Below are positions 22,531-35,092 of a DNA stretch of 64,000 nucleotides, in pieces. Below the pieces are notes generated by a model. It was not told the DNA's origin. It worked only from the letters and a program-made list of their open reading frames with translations, and ran no database searches. Both the position numbers and the translations under genes were made by a program. This DNA is from Basidiobolus meristosporus CBS 931.73 (taxonomy: Eukaryota; Basidiobolomycota; Basidiobolomycetes; Basidiobolales; Basidiobolaceae). The stretch covers positions 41,112 through 105,111 of the forward strand of contig MCFE01000276.1 in NCBI GenBank assembly GCA_002104905.1, written 5' to 3'. How positions within the stretch are numbered: the first letter of the stretch is position 1; each line of letters starts with the position of its first letter.

Positions 22531-23489
22531 TTACAAACAATAGCTATTCAATGCAATTACATCACCTACTCCTAGGCTTTTGCTCACAGGGATTACTACT
22601 GAAGCATTTGGTACTGATTCACTTTGCACACCTAAGCTGCTTTTTTTCTTGACTATCCTCTTGGCTACTTCTGTGTATGTAGTCAGTATTTTGCCTCCTA
22701 ATTGATGAGTGCACTGCTGTAGCTTGGCCATGCTGAATTGCTCCAGATGATGCAACTCAGCTGGCCTGCAGTGCTACATGCTGACACATTCTTTTACTTG
22801 CAAAGGCTCTGGTGGTGGAGGCACTTCATGTGGGTCATTGTCAGTCAGTTCACCAGAAGAAACTTGCTGATGGTCAGGTGTAATGGCATGCGCAGACACA
22901 ACTTGATGCACTAACATGGCCCTTGGCTAAGTTTGATGTAATGCTGCTTGTTGATTTGACTTAGCCTGCTCCAATGGACTTGTGTCTTTTTGAGCAGTGT
23001 TGCTTGCAATCTGTATTCTGCCTCTTAAAGCTCACCTTCTGATTCCTCAAGGTATTCACTTACCCTCTCTCTAATACTTTGGAACTGTTGTTGGGATGAG
23101 TCCTGTGTATATTGCTCTTGGAAGCTACTTAGCTCTACTAATATATCAAGTAATGCATTAGACATTTGAGGCAAAAATTCATTAAAAATCTCCTTTGTTC
23201 CCAAAGTTGAGGCACAAATAGATGCATCCAGTCTGTACTGGGCATATTGCACGCAAAATCCTTCCAGTGCAGCTTCCTCATTGAATCTCCTCACTCTCAG
23301 CCCATTCTTGATTTCAATACTTGACTTGTTATATATCTTCTTATATACATCTGCTAGCATCCTGATGTATAACTCATGCCACAGCTTTCTATTCCAGTTC
23401 TTGCATCTCTGCTGACTCTCTGAGGTATCTAGTTCTGCTAGATTAATGAGTAATGCCCAGATATCTGTATGAAGGCTCATTGTAGACAC
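22531..23489 (-). CDS. Unknown protein, divergent from the Harbinger transposase
   Basis: An open 154-codon segment (23489-23025, starting MSTMSLHTDIWALL) is followed, after one frameshift near 23025 and two in-frame stops, by related sequence to 22531 (last open piece 22755-22531). The first part looks alpha-helical, with WNRKLWHELYIRM and a basic IEIKNGLRVRRF patch. The second is Pro- and Gln-rich. I do not recognise the family. It lies head-to-head with the Harbinger transposase at 23915. PIF/Harbinger elements typically encode a second, Myb-like DNA-binding protein, so this may be that partner, but I cannot see a clear Myb tryptophan pattern. An unrelated element gene is the alternative. 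Confidence 0.45.
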
Positions 23490-23914
23490 TTGGCCATACC
23501 AAAATCATTTGGTAAGCAAGAACTCAAACGGATCTGACGTTGCCTTTTCCAGTCCAGACCATGTCTGTAAGCTTGAGGATGGGTTTTATATGGGTTGAAC
23601 TAAAGTTGAGTTGGGAATCAGTATAGAGACCATAGTGATGGAATTGGATACTTATACAGTGGTGTATTGGCATCAACCTGGTCTTATATGAAGTATATAT
23701 GAAAACTAATGTGATTGTTGAATTTTCCATGTATTATGCATGATGCATCTCAGATTGCATTGACATGGATCAGATCACATCAACTGCAGGTTTCCTATTT
23801 GATTATAGACTTGTGAGTAAAACATCAATAAAAGTACCCAGTCATTGTCTGAGGATGATTTTTGCAACATAATGATAGGATACATGACAATTGATGGAGA
23901 TTTAATCATAATGC
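23490..23914. other. Region between divergent ORFs
   Basis: This AT-rich 425 bp lies between the unknown minus-strand ORF and the Harbinger transposase. A 68-codon minus-strand ORF (23730-23524, MENSTITLVF, containing MVWTGKGNV) could be an upstream exon of the unknown gene. I see no terminal inverted repeat here. Confidence 0.35.
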
Positions 23915-24866
23915 GTGGGAAATCAGGTAAATAAAGCTGATTGCTCCAAATCAATTCAAATCACCTCAGCCCAATCCTCCACCAATTTGAAGATGACTTA
24001 CTCATCTGAATGGTCTTTTCTCATCAATCCCATCACTACCACTGAATTTTCTTTTGATACACTAGAGGAGATCTATACCAAGTACTGTGGTCCCTCCACC
24101 CCAATATACACAAGGAGATCCCTTGTTAAGCTTCTCTGCTATTACAAGAACTATTGCCCTACAAGGTTTCATCCCACCATCCATGGCAACAGAGTCCTAG
24201 AAGCTTTCATTCCCAGCAGACAGCAATGGAGAACCGCCTTGCAGAGGGTATGAATGAATTAGAGCAAGCTTGGAGTACTAGGTTCATAAGCTCCAATAAA
24301 CTTCCATATCCCAGAGTGTTCAGCAACAGGTTCCATATAAGGAGTATTTTGGATACCTTCCCAGTCAGCATTAACAAATCTTCTACAGGGCAGAGGCACT
24401 TTTATTCTGGCAAGTACAAGGCACACTGTGTGAATTTCAAGCACTGTCTGACATTGAGTGTAATATCATCTGGTTTAGTGTGTCATTTGCTGGAAGTAGA
24501 CATGACAAAGCACTCTGGGTACAGAATCATCCAGAATTCAGAAGAGGGGAGAAATGTATGGCTTACTTAGCTTATATACAAGAGGATTGTCAGAGATTAG
24601 GATGTATTACAGCTTACAGGAAGCCAAGGCATGGTGTGCATACCAAGAAGCAGAAGCTCTACAATGAGATATTTAATCATTTCAGAGTGAGGGTAGAGCA
24701 TACATTTGGATATCTGAAGTGGTTCAGCATATTGGCAGGTAAATACAGAGGAAAGTCATATATAGGAGAAAACAGCAGAATAGGTAAAATAGTTCTGATA
24801 CTTATCAATGCACAATATATTCATACAAGAAGACATCCACTGAGGGAAATGTGTCTGGAGCATTAG
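23915..24866 (+). pseudogene. PIF/Harbinger DDE transposase, copy H1
   Basis: This would be the cut-and-paste transposase (DDE_Tnp_4 type). Acidic residues fall in SILDTFPV (about 24345), AGSRHDKALW (about 24490) and VRVEHTFGYLK (about 24693), the expected D-D-E order. GKYKAHCV near 24410 fits the usual region after the first Asp. Compared with copy H2, one base is missing at about 24190 (CAACAGAG for CAACAAAAG), and another shift lies between about 24440 and 24480. Three overlapping frames result. The C-terminus RRHPLREMCLEH ends at 24866. Confidence 0.88.
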
Positions 24867-25048
24867 GATAAGTGAATAAAGCAAGGAAAGCACTACTCTG
24901 AGCAACATATGTCAGATTGAGTAAAATTACCAGTAACTATATCCTACCACTGGCAATATGATAGAAATTATAGTGCCAGATAGTGCCTAATCAATCTGGC
25001 ACTATCAATAGGCTTGCACTATGTGATACTATCTAAAGGAACAAGTCT
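24867..25048 (+). repeat. Right terminal region of Harbinger copy H1
   Basis: It holds subterminal palindromes of GTGCCA/TGGCAC around 24970-25010 and ends GGAACAAGTCT at 25048. That is the complement of the MITE end AGACTTGTTCC. The following AAT (25049-25051) fits the 3-bp target. The insertion is in the 3' end of Tnp2 copy T2. I could not find the left terminus. Confidence 0.8.
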
Positions 25049-25070
25049 AATGCTACCGTACCAATTTACC

Positions 25071-25595
25071 AAATGGTATTTCCTTTTTCCACCTCCCCTT
25101 CTACAATTCACCTATTCCACTGTAGAATCACCACTCTTTATTTGCATACCCACTTATACCTTGGGTATTCCACATACAGTTTGAATCAAAGAAATTATGG
25201 CCTCCTGCTTACTAACCTCTACAAATACACACACCTACTGCAATGGACATACTTCTATCACCTTAACTTTACAGCTTTTTAGTGTGTTACTTGAATAGCT
25301 GCCATATTTCTTGTACTGCTAGTAGCATATACCTAATGGTGTTTCCTTTTTCTACCTCCCCATTTACAATTGATATATTCCACTTTAGAATTACCCCTCT
25401 TTATTTGCTAACCAACTACTAACTTTGGTATTCCACATATAGTTCAAATCAAAAAATACTATGGCTACCTGGTTACTAACCTTTACAAACATGCACATCT
25501 GCTGCAATTGACATACTTCTATTACATCAAGTTCACAGCTTTTTAGTGTGATACTTGCAAAGTTGCCATATACCTTGTACTGCTTGTAACATACA
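25071..25595. repeat. Tandem duplication in the Tnp2 3' region
   Basis: Two diverged direct copies of about 265 bp (25071-25335 and 25336-about 25595) each contain ATGGT(A/G)TTTCCTTTTT, a GGTATTCCACATA block and CAGCTTTTTAGTGTG. Other Tnp2 copies have one. A shorter, similar duplication is in T3 at about 31385-31710. Confidence 0.65.
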
Positions 25596-27480
25596 CATCT
25601 TGCAAACATATGATTGGTTGTTGCCACTTCTGCCATTAACACCTCCTGAATATCTGTAAAGAACCTTTTGGTATTTAGACAATATATTTCTTCTCCCTGC
25701 TGAATTCTTGTCCCCCTTATTGGTGTGCTCTGGCTTTTGTTTGTGTGAATTCCATATTGAATGGTGTAGAAGTTGGCTTGTGACCATGAAAAATCTGGCA
25801 TACCTTGGTAGAGTTTGCCTGATAAAATTTCATTGCTTGTTGCACCCAACCCAACTTTGCTTTACTTAACTAATTACCCACACCTTGGGGCTGAATAGTG
25901 TCTACATGCCATAGGCATAGGTGTCTCCACGTGCTCATTTGTCCTTAGTAGTTTCAAACTCTTTCTGGCTGTCCTCCATGTACCACCTCATCACATCCAT
26001 GATGGACTTGAAGGTAATATTCTTGAAAAGATTGGGATATGGTAGCACCTGCAACTAGACATGTCTTCCTATCTCCCCACACATCTGCTCCATAAGAAAC
26101 TCCCAAAAGGTGAAGCAAGGCCAAATATTCTCCACACACCATGCAAGATAGTGTGGAGAATAGATACAGTAAGGGCAGAGATCCACACATTCAGCTTTAT
26201 GTTTGTAGTATAGCCACTCAAATTTTGTCACAAACTCCTCACACAACAGCTGTAGATGCATTATGGTGGCGTTGGTGATCCACTTCTGGATAAATACTGC
26301 CACAATGTCCACATATGACTCCCAATGCTTTGAATGTACTCTAGGTAGCAATGGCTTCAGAATACCACTTGATTAAATATATATCCAGTTCAACCAGTCT
26401 TTGAATTTGTAATGTTGCATATGCATATGAATATTAATTGGGGCCTGTGAGAAGTACTTGGAGTAGTAAATACTCTATAATCTCTTACCAATTTTTTGAA
26501 ATTTCTCTGGTAACTCAAAGGGCTCATCTAGCTTGAAATGCCCCTTGTACAACTTGGTCATCTGTATAGGGACATTGTTAAAAAGCAAATGCATTGCTCC
26601 CAGTGGAAAGCTTTTGCTCCAGCAGATACCCTCTATCTTAAGTATCTCTAGTTTCCAATTGATTCAATATTCTGGCCAACGGCTTATAGCTTGCCAACTT
26701 TACTGCAATTGCATGCTGACTTCTGTATGTTCTCTCTGTGGACAGATAATGCTATTAGTGCTGGTATATGGGTAATAATAATGTGTGTGAGTTATGGAGT
26801 AAATCCCCTGGATCTCACACATTCAACAGCAATACCATCCATTGTGCCCAGAAAAGCCTGTTATCTTGCTGATGGCTGGGGTATCTTCAATGCAGAGAAT
26901 AACATGCACTTTTACATGATGGCCATATACTGCTATCATGCTGGAAAGCATACAAATTAATACAGCAATTGAAATAGGTAGCTATCCAGGTTGGATGGCA
27001 ATTTGGGCCTAGATACCAGTCAGACTACCATCAGATTATTGCTCTGATACTGTAAGATGGGCATCAGACTCAGGTTGGTGAGAATTAGTGGCCAGCAAGA
27101 TTTGCTGGTAGAGTACTTGTACCATCTTTGTCAGAGCTATCACTCTGTGAGCCATATTCAGAAGGCTGAGGTCAGCCTAAAGGCATCACAAACTCACCTG
27201 ACTCAGTTTGTGCAAGGTGACAAAGATGGCCAGGTGCCAATATGGAAGTATCAGCTGGCCAGCATGATAATGTTGATGCAGTAGTACCAATCAATGGTCA
27301 AATATGACTTGGGTGGCAAAACACTGGCCATGATCCTTGCAATACTTCCTATGCTGTCTGAGTGCTTCATGGCTGAGAGGATTACCACAATAGCCACATG
27401 GTTTTTTTCTCTTCCCTTATGGCATTGATTCAAAGTAGTCTTGTCCATTGGGCAAACAGTTTGACTTTCAACAACATGAC
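25391..27480 (-). pseudogene. Tnp2 transposase, copy T2
   Basis: It reads leftward from a degraded zinc-finger region near 27400. The deletion near 27120 removes the segment between the acidic stretch and the SCWPLI block. The core DTPAISK and THTHY-type region is near 26780-26880, and DLCPYCIYSPHYL is near 26170. The last 152 codons (25849-25391) are fully open and start MGATSNEI, including FFTDIQEVLMAEVA and AIVFFDLNYMW. This C-terminal segment is shared by T1, T3, T4 and T6, which supports it as a real domain, perhaps joined by splicing. Confidence 0.75.
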
Positions 27481-27737
27481 ACTATTATGTCACTCTCTGG
27501 TCAATGCCTATATGAACCTCACACAGTCTTGTATTTGGGACATTGCACCAAAAATATGTAAGATTCAATGATGACCTGCCATAGTAAGCATTATAAACAA
27601 AGCTGTGGCACCACATACACATGTATATGTAACACAACTACCCCTTTGGTTTGAATCACTTCCATATGTATGCTGCCAATGAATAATGCAAAGATGACTG
27701 GTTCTCAACCAAACTCCACCACTGACAGCAACAGAAA

Positions 27738-29342
27738 ATGGTTGGGCAACAGCTTACGTTGAAATTCAGTGCAACATGCAGGGCTACATTCACAAAAGGC
27801 CCTGTGGACAATGTGCCCATTTTAGGCAATAATGTGGACTCCTCAGGCTCTAAGTCCAGTAGGCAATTGAGATCCTCTGCACAGCTACAAGCTGACCATT
27901 ATGCTCAGGCAGATGAAAATGTAGCAAATGCAGTACCCTTGGCTGAAGATCAGCAAGTGGTCATGTTAACATCACCACCACCCATATTAGCCAGTATGTT
28001 GCCAGCTCATACCAAAGCATTGATGAGGCAATTAGGTGCAGTGGCTGATTGCATAGACATAACGGCTCATAGAGATCAGGAAATAGTTCAGAAACAGGAT
28101 GAGTGGATAATACATGTAGTGCATTTGATATCTCAGGTAAAAAAAGCAGTATCTTTGCTGCAAAGAAGAAACTCAAGTAGCTCAATGTCACAGCCAAACA
28201 CTGAGCCGTTTTCCGATGTAACAGCAGAGGAACATGGCACAGTCTTTGAAGCACAACAACAGTGGCCAGAGATAAAGCCCACAGAAAAACCTATCATAGT
28301 ATGGGAAGGAGACATTGTGCTGCCTATATCAAAGCCTAAAAATCAAACAACATTGAAGATCTGTGAAGCCATTGAGTGCAATAATGAGGAGTGGGCTAAC
28401 ATACAAGAGGCCATTAGAAGTCTAACACAACATCACCTTAAGGCTGGCATACCATGGGACCATCAAGTACTCAAGGCCAAGCAGAATGCACTTGACTAGT
28501 TTTATGGGCATTATCCTGGACTCAAATGGGCAAAGAGATTTTGGGCTAGCATTGGTATGTTAAGAATGTATCTTAAGAATAGCAGAAACTATTATAGGCA
28601 GAAGAACAAGGGTACCATGGCTAAAAACCTATGGCTTCTTCAAGAGCCCATTACAAGCAGGGCCAAAAGCCTCAAACAAGTGTCAAAGAGACGTCAGGTA
28701 TCTAGTAGAGTGCCAATTAGGGACAAGCAGGCAGACACAGATGCACCAATACAATATTTATCAATAAAAAAGTGTAGTACCACTCAAGAAGCACCTAGTC
28801 AAAGTAGCAGTGAAGGACCTAGCAGTGATAAAAACCAGCTGCTTTTACAGAAGCCCATCACAACTATGGTTGAGAGCTCAAAACAAGTGGAAAAGAAACA
28901 TTAGGTTGCCATAATAGTGCCAGCAAGGGACAAGAAGGCCAAATAGATGAGTCAGAGCAGAATTTATCCAGGAGAAAATGTAGTTCATTACATGAAGCAC
29001 TCAGACAAAGTTGCAGTGAAAGACCTGGCAGTGATAAAGGAAAAGGTAAAGGGAAAAATGTATACCCCAGCCTGAGACAGGGAGGCATGCCAAAAGCTGC
29101 TGTTCTTGCCAATTAATACCGCAAGCCAGGAACAGACTGAATCCCATCATAACCAAGAAGAAATGCCAACAAGGAAACAGCTGTTTTCACAAGAGTTGAT
29201 AGTGCAGCCAGGTGAGCTTCACTCCAGCATGGGAGATGAGTTTGCTGAAAAAGGCAATTTGTCTACAACAGCCTCCACATCCTCCATTGTTGTCAGAGTA
29301 GAGATCCCACTGACAGACAAGGCTACAACATTGAGAGCTTGA
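27738..29342 (+). pseudogene. Tnp2-element accessory ORF1, copy T2 (best preserved)
   Basis: The function is unknown. The first 253 codons are open (27738-28499, MVGQQLTLKF). They include a predicted helical stretch around residues 95-140 (LMRQLGAVADCID) and a KPTEKPIIVWEGD motif near 185. After a stop at 28497 the frame continues (28557-28904) and carries two related blocks of about 70 residues. The first runs from LLQEPITSRAK to SSSEGP and the second from LLLQKPITTMVES onward. The last segment (29106-29342) ends ATTLRA before a TGA found in all copies. Composition is Lys/Arg/Ser/Gln-rich. Its place opposite the transposase recalls the two-protein arrangement of plant En/Spm elements, but I see no sequence similarity to TnpA. 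Confidence 0.72.
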
Positions 29343-29903
29343 AAGACTATCACAATTCCTTCAGTGGAGTTTTGGAACATCAATAGGCACACTAAGAGGT
29401 TGCAGCACTTCTTAAAGAGCAGTGCTCAAGAAAGTGCTCTGAAATATTGCAAGGATTCACTGCAAAGACTGTGAGATGAGGTGCTAGACCTTGCAGTGCC
29501 ATCTGAAGACTAGGACATGTGGGGACCAGTGAGCAAACAGTAGCACAAAGCTATTCGGTTCCTGCCAAAGTTGTGCAACCAGAGCATTACAGCAGAAATA
29601 CCAAATGAGTAGTGGATTTTAATGGAGATACTAGTTGAGTTTAGGGTTGGGCTTATTGTTAGTGTAGGGTATAGGGACTTGTATATAGGTCAATACAATT
29701 GGCAATTAAGGTACAACTGAATTTCAACGGAAATAAATCAATTTGTACACACGAAAAGTAAGAGAAACGGTTAAAACAGGAAGTAAGGAGTGTGAAAAAG
29801 AGGCAATAGCTAATCAATGCACAAACACATAGGAGATGTTGGAGCGTCCAGGATCAGAAAGTTAGCAAATTTGCAGGGAACCAATCAAAAGTTATCTTGG
29901 AAA

Positions 29904-31011
29904 AATGGTAGTTATATTTGTGCTTGTCTGGCAAACAGCTCATGTAATCAGTTTGGTGGAATTTGCTCTGAGCATGGTGGAGAATATATCTCAAGACCCT
30001 TCATCCACTTCTGAAAAATTCATGGAATGAAGTAAGCAACTACTGTACCTTACCTCCTGCAGCAAAATGAAGTTGCAGAATGCATAACAGATCAATGATT
30101 GATATGGCACAATTTATGATCCATAATCAAAACTCTTCCAATGATTTTTGAGCAGAATCAGTTGCTACAGCTGTATACCTTAAAAGCAGGAGCCATATCA
30201 GAGTACTCTGTAAATCCATTCCTTCTGGATCATGCCATGGATAGAATCAAGGGCAGAACACCTAGCAATACTTGGTTGTACTGCAAATACCAAGAAACAG
30301 CCCAGAAATCAGTTAATATTTCAGCCAAAAAGCTGAAAATGCATATTCTTGAGCTACTGCAATGTGGGTAAGACTTATAAGCTCAACATTATTAAAGGAA
30401 GTAAGCTATCTCAGGTCAGATATTTGCTGTATAATGATAAATCAGAATTTTCACAAAAAATGACATCGTATGATGACAAAAATCAGACCCCAAGTCCACC
30501 AATAATCATGATTGAATCAGAGAAAAGTGATGAGAGCATTTTCACTGCAGAGGACCCTGAAGCATGGTTCAGTCTGAATTAGGGTTCAGGAACATTCCAG
30601 AAGTGATTGCTGCTGTTTCACAAACCTGGGGATCCAACCAGGCCAGAAATAGCCCAAATTACTATATCAATGAGGGAACTAACTTAGCCAATGCCTGTTC
30701 ACTCTATATTAATGAGCCCTAGAATGTGGAATAGGCCCTAAATAGCCCTTAGATATAGTTTTGGAGAACTGTAATGATTGAAGATTATGAGACCATGATG
30801 GAAAATAAAGCTTAGGACAAAGTCAAATGACCAATTAACCAAATATCAGTTAGATGCAGATGAATCTTTAAGACAAGATATGAGGCTGCCAGAGCAATTG
30901 AAAGGTACAAAGCAAGGCTTGTGGCCAAAGGGTACTCTCAGACAAAAGGACTTGAATACACTGAGGCCTTTGCACTGGTAGCCATATTTATATCATTGCA
31001 TCAACATTGGC
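29904..31011 (+). pseudogene. Copia integrase to RT fragment
   Basis: It starts in integrase (GENE-like CSEHGGEYISRPF near 29960, matching CSDNGGEYTSKLF). It runs through the linker (PEVI and TNLAY-like region near 30650) into the start of reverse transcriptase (ERYKARLVAKGYSQTK-like near 30900). Many stops are present. Tnp2 terminal sequence begins at about 31012. Confidence 0.85.
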
Positions 31012-31459
31012 TATGTTCTAATAAAGATAATTTAGTTGAGTAGGTTAATCCAACATGAATAAGCCATCAGCATCCCATCAGGATCTCATTGGAAGACCAT
31101 TCTAATACTAGCAATTTGGAATTAATGACCCTCCACATAATCTTAAGACAGGATCACAGTAGCATTTGACTAATTTTACCCCAATAAGGTTAAAAAATAT
31201 AATTGTGCATGGGTGGTGTTTTGCAAAGGGTTGCCTGGGATTGTTGCAGTAGTGATGTGCTCTACAACTCTTGGAGTAGATCTAACTAGCCAGTACATCC
31301 AATTGCCTTAAATGGCAAAATATTCAGCAGTGTCTTGATGGCCTCATTGCAAGCCTCTGGTGGCATTATCATGGCAGTATGATGACACTTCAACTTTTCA
31401 GCCTTTTAGTGTGATACTTGCAGGGTAACCATATACCTTTTATTGCTGGCAAGATATAC

Positions 31460-33450
31460 ATCTTGAAAACATATGTTTGGCTGCTGCCATTTCTGCCACA
31501 AATACCTTCTGAACATCTGCAAAGAACATTGCACACCTGCCATAATTGAAATACATCTATCACCTCAAATTTTTTGCTTTTTAGTGAAATACTTGCAAAA
31601 TTGCCATATACCTTGTACTGCTGGTAACATAAGCATCTTGAAACATATGCTTGTTTGTTGCCACTTCTGCCATGTATTATTCCTGAATATCCGCAAAGAA
31701 ATTCTCAGTATTTAGCTAATATACTCCATCTGCCTGCTCAATTCTAGTCCCCCTTATGGGTATGCTCTGGCTTTTGTTTCTGTGAATTCTGTTTGGAATG
31801 GTGTAGAAGTTGGCTTGTGACCATGAGAAATCTGGCATATCTTGGTAAAGTTTTGTTGATAAAATTTAGTTGCTTGTTGCACCCAACCCAACTTTGCATT
31901 ACTTAACTGATTACCCATGCATTGGGGCTGCTTAGCATCTTGATGCCATAGACATAGGTGTCTCCATGTGCACATTTGTCCCCAGTATTTTCCAGCTCTT
32001 TCTGGCTGTCCTCTATGTATCAACTTGTCACATCCATGACGGACTTGATGGTAATATTCTTGATGAGATTGGGATATGGTAGTACCTGCAACTTGACTTG
32101 TTGTCCTATTTCCCCACACATCTGCTCCATAGGAAGCTCCCAAAAGGTGAAGCAAGGCCCAATATTCTCTGCACACTGTGCAAAATTGAGTAGAGAATGG
32201 ATACAGTAGCAGCAAAGGTCTGCACATACAGCTTTATGTTTGTAGTATAGCCGCTCAAATCTGGCTCAAACTCCTCACACCACAGCTGTAGATGCATCAA
32301 GTTGGCATTGACAATCCTCTTCTGGATAAATATTCCTACAAAGTACACATATGACTCCCAATGCTTGCAATGTACTCTTGGTAGGATTGGCTTTAGAACA
32401 CCACTTGAATAAGTACATATCCAGTTCATCCAGTCTTTGCATTTGTATTGTCACATATGCATATGAATACTAATTGGAGCCCTTGAGAAGTACATAGGGA
32501 AGCGGATACTCTGTAATATCTTACCAATTCTTTCAAATTTCTCCGGTGTCTCAAAAGGCTCATTTAGCTTGGAATGCCTCATGCTCAACTTGGTCACCAG
32601 TATGGGGATATTGTTGAAAAACAAATGCATTGCTCCCAGTGGAAAGCTTTTGCTTTAACAGTTACACTCTATCTTAAGTATCTCTGGCTCCCAATTGATT
32701 CCATGCTGGAATTAGGACAGTCTCTGGATCATATGTTGCCAGCTGTATGACAGTTGTTGACTTGTACTATGAACATAGTAAGTTGCATCCTGGTATGATT
32801 TTGGCAAGAAGTAGTAATAAATCCTCAAAGCCCCAATTACAGATATTAGTGGAAACGCCCCACTTCTCTAACCACAATATTACATCATTCACCAGTAGAT
32901 GGATTACTGGACTCCCTTGGCTCCACAAAGTAGCCTTGGCATTTGTTCCAGGGGTGTTGTCTCATTGCATATGGGAATTTGACCATGCTCAAACATGGTA
33001 CTGTTGTTAGCGGAGATAAGCTCAAAACCATCAGTGAACCTTCTTTGTCAAACTATTACTCTGCATGCCATGTTCAGAAGGCTGAGATGAGCCTAAAGGC
33101 GTCACAAGCTCACCTGACTCAGTTTGCACTGGGTGAGCAAGAAGATCAGGTGCCAATATATATGTATTAACTGGCCAGCCAGATAATATTAGTACAGTAG
33201 TGACCAATAAAGGTCAAATATTACCTGGGTGGCAAAACACTGGCTATGATCCCGGTAATACTTCCAATGCTGTCTGTGTGCTTCATGGCTAAGAGGCTTG
33301 TCACAATAGCTACCTGGTCTTTTTCCTCTTCACTTGCTGCATTGCATCAAAGTAGTCTTGTTTACAGGGCAAACATTTTGACCTGCAACAACGTAACGCT
33401 ATTATATCACTCTTTGGTCAGTACTCTTGGGAACTTAAGACAGTCTTGTA
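31460..33450 (-). pseudogene. Tnp2 transposase, copy T3
   Basis: Remnants from the zinc-finger region near 33310 lead to the acidic region and a STLxTILxTW-type block (33010-32740). A large deletion follows, then the later part (32640 to about 31980) with FATVSILYSILHS-type residues. The 157-codon open frame at 32227-31754 mixes the true end with out-of-frame sequence, so I do not treat it as a separate gene. Confidence 0.7.
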
Positions 33451-33687
33451 TTTGAAACATTTTACCTATATGAATGGAAGATTCACTGATTACCTGCCAA
33501 AGTAAGAATTATAAATAAAGTTGTGGCAACACATACACACATAAATGTAACGCTATTTCCCCTTTGGTTTGACTCACTTCAAAATATGTGCCACCAAACA
33601 ATAAAGTAAATGTGTCTGATTCTCAACCAAACCCTACTGCTGACAGCAACAGAAAAACAGTTGCATAACAGCTTGCTCTGACATTCT

Positions 33688-35077
33688 GTGCAACAAACAG
33701 GGCTATGTCCAAAAAAGGCCCTGTGGACAATGTGCCCATTGAAGGTAATAATATGGACTCCTCAGGCTCTCAGTCAAGCATTAATGAGGCAATTAGATGC
33801 AGTGGCTGGTAGGACAGATGCAATGGCCCAGAGAAATCAGGAAATAGTCCAGAAACTGGATGAGCAGATGATACATGTGGAGCAATCAATATCCCAGGTA
33901 GAGAAAGCAGTATCTCTGCTGCAAAGAAGCAACTCAAGCAGCTCAATGTCACAGCCAAGAATTGAGCCATTTCCCAATGTAACAGCAGAGTAACATTGTA
34001 TAGTTGTTGAAACACAACAACGGTGCCCAAAGATAAAGCCTACAAAAAAACCTATCACAGTGCAGGAGGGAGATAATATGGTGTTTATACCAAAGCCTAA
34101 AAATTGAAAGACACTGAAGATCTGTGAAGCTGTTGGATGAAATAATGAGCAGTGGACTAATATACAAGAGGCCATTAGAAGTCTAGCATGCCATCACCTT
34201 AAGGCTGGCATATCATGGGACTATCAGGAACTCAAGGCCAAGCAGAATGCCCTTAACTTGCTCCATGAGCATTTTCCAGGATTCCAGTGGGTAAACAGAT
34301 TTAGGGCCAGCATTGGTATGCTAAGAAGGTATCTTAAGAATAGCAGAAACTATCAAAGGCAGAAGAACAAGGGTACCATGGCTAAGAACCAGCAGCTTCT
34401 TCAATAGCCTGTAATAAGCAGGGCCAAAAGCTCCAGACAAGCATCAAGTAGATGTTGGGTAGCTGGAAGAGTGCCAATTAGGGACCAGCAGGGAGACATG
34501 GATACAACAACACAACATTTATCAGGGAAAAAGCATAGTACAACTTAAGAAGCACCTAGTCAAAGTAGCAGCAATGGATCTGGCAGGAGCCCATTGCAAC
34601 TACAGTTAATAGCTCAAAAAAAGGTGAAAAGAAACGTCAGGTTGCCAGAAGAGTGCCAGCAAGGGACAGGCAAGCCAAAACAGATACATCAGAGGAGAAT
34701 TTACCCAGGAGAAAACATAGTTCTTTACAAGAAGCACTCAGACAAAGTAGCAGTGAAAGACCCGGCAGTGATAATGGAAAAGGTAAAGGAGAAAATGCAT
34801 ACCAAAGTGTGAGACAGGGAGGCACACAAAAAAACTGCAGTTCTTTGCAGTTAACACTGCAATCCAGGAACAGACTAAATCCCATCATAGCCAAGAAGAA
34901 TTACCAACAAGAAAACAGCTGTTTTCACAAGAGTTGGAAGTGCAGCCAGTTGAGCTACACTCCAGCAAGGTAGATGAGCTTGCTGAAAAAGGCAACTTGT
35001 CTACCACAGCCTCCACAGCCTTAATTGTTGGTAGAATGAAGATCCCACTGAAAAACCAGGCTACAACATTGAGAGCT
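33688..35077 (+). pseudogene. Tnp2-element accessory ORF1, copy T3
   Basis: The normal ATG is changed (ACAGTTGCATAAC instead of ATGGTTGGGCAAC near 33658), and about 180 bp after the start is deleted. The helical LMRQLDAVAGRTDAMAQ region is at 33780, SSSSMSQPRIEPFPNV at 33940, and the basic repeat blocks at 34390-34790. It ends before the conserved TGA at 35077-35079. Several stops lie within it. Confidence 0.7.
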
Positions 35078-35092
35078 TGAAAGACTATCACA

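Larger units (their letters stand above)
25052..29903. mobile_element. Tnp2 element T2
   Basis: The transposase runs leftward and accessory ORF1 rightward from a shared region near 27500-27737. The left end is cut by the Harbinger insertion at 25048, so that terminus is not visible. The right end is truncated at about 29903, about 170 bp short of the expected terminus, and joins Copia sequence. About 600 bp of transposase is missing near 27120. Confidence 0.82.

Noticed and set aside
23804-23830. TAGACTTGTGAGTAAA as the left end of Harbinger H1
   Set aside because: Only AGACTTGT matches; the following GGATAGTGCC motif is missing and no AAT or ATT flank is present.
27961-28254. Minus-strand ORF opposite accessory ORF1
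   Set aside because: It is a shadow of the plus-strand ORF1. Only the plus frame is conserved with the other copies.
31754-32227. 157-codon minus-strand ORF as a separate gene
   Set aside because: It begins in a shifted frame of the Tnp2 transposase and runs into its 3' region. The homologous frames of other copies show it is a chance fusion of a wrong frame with untranslated sequence.
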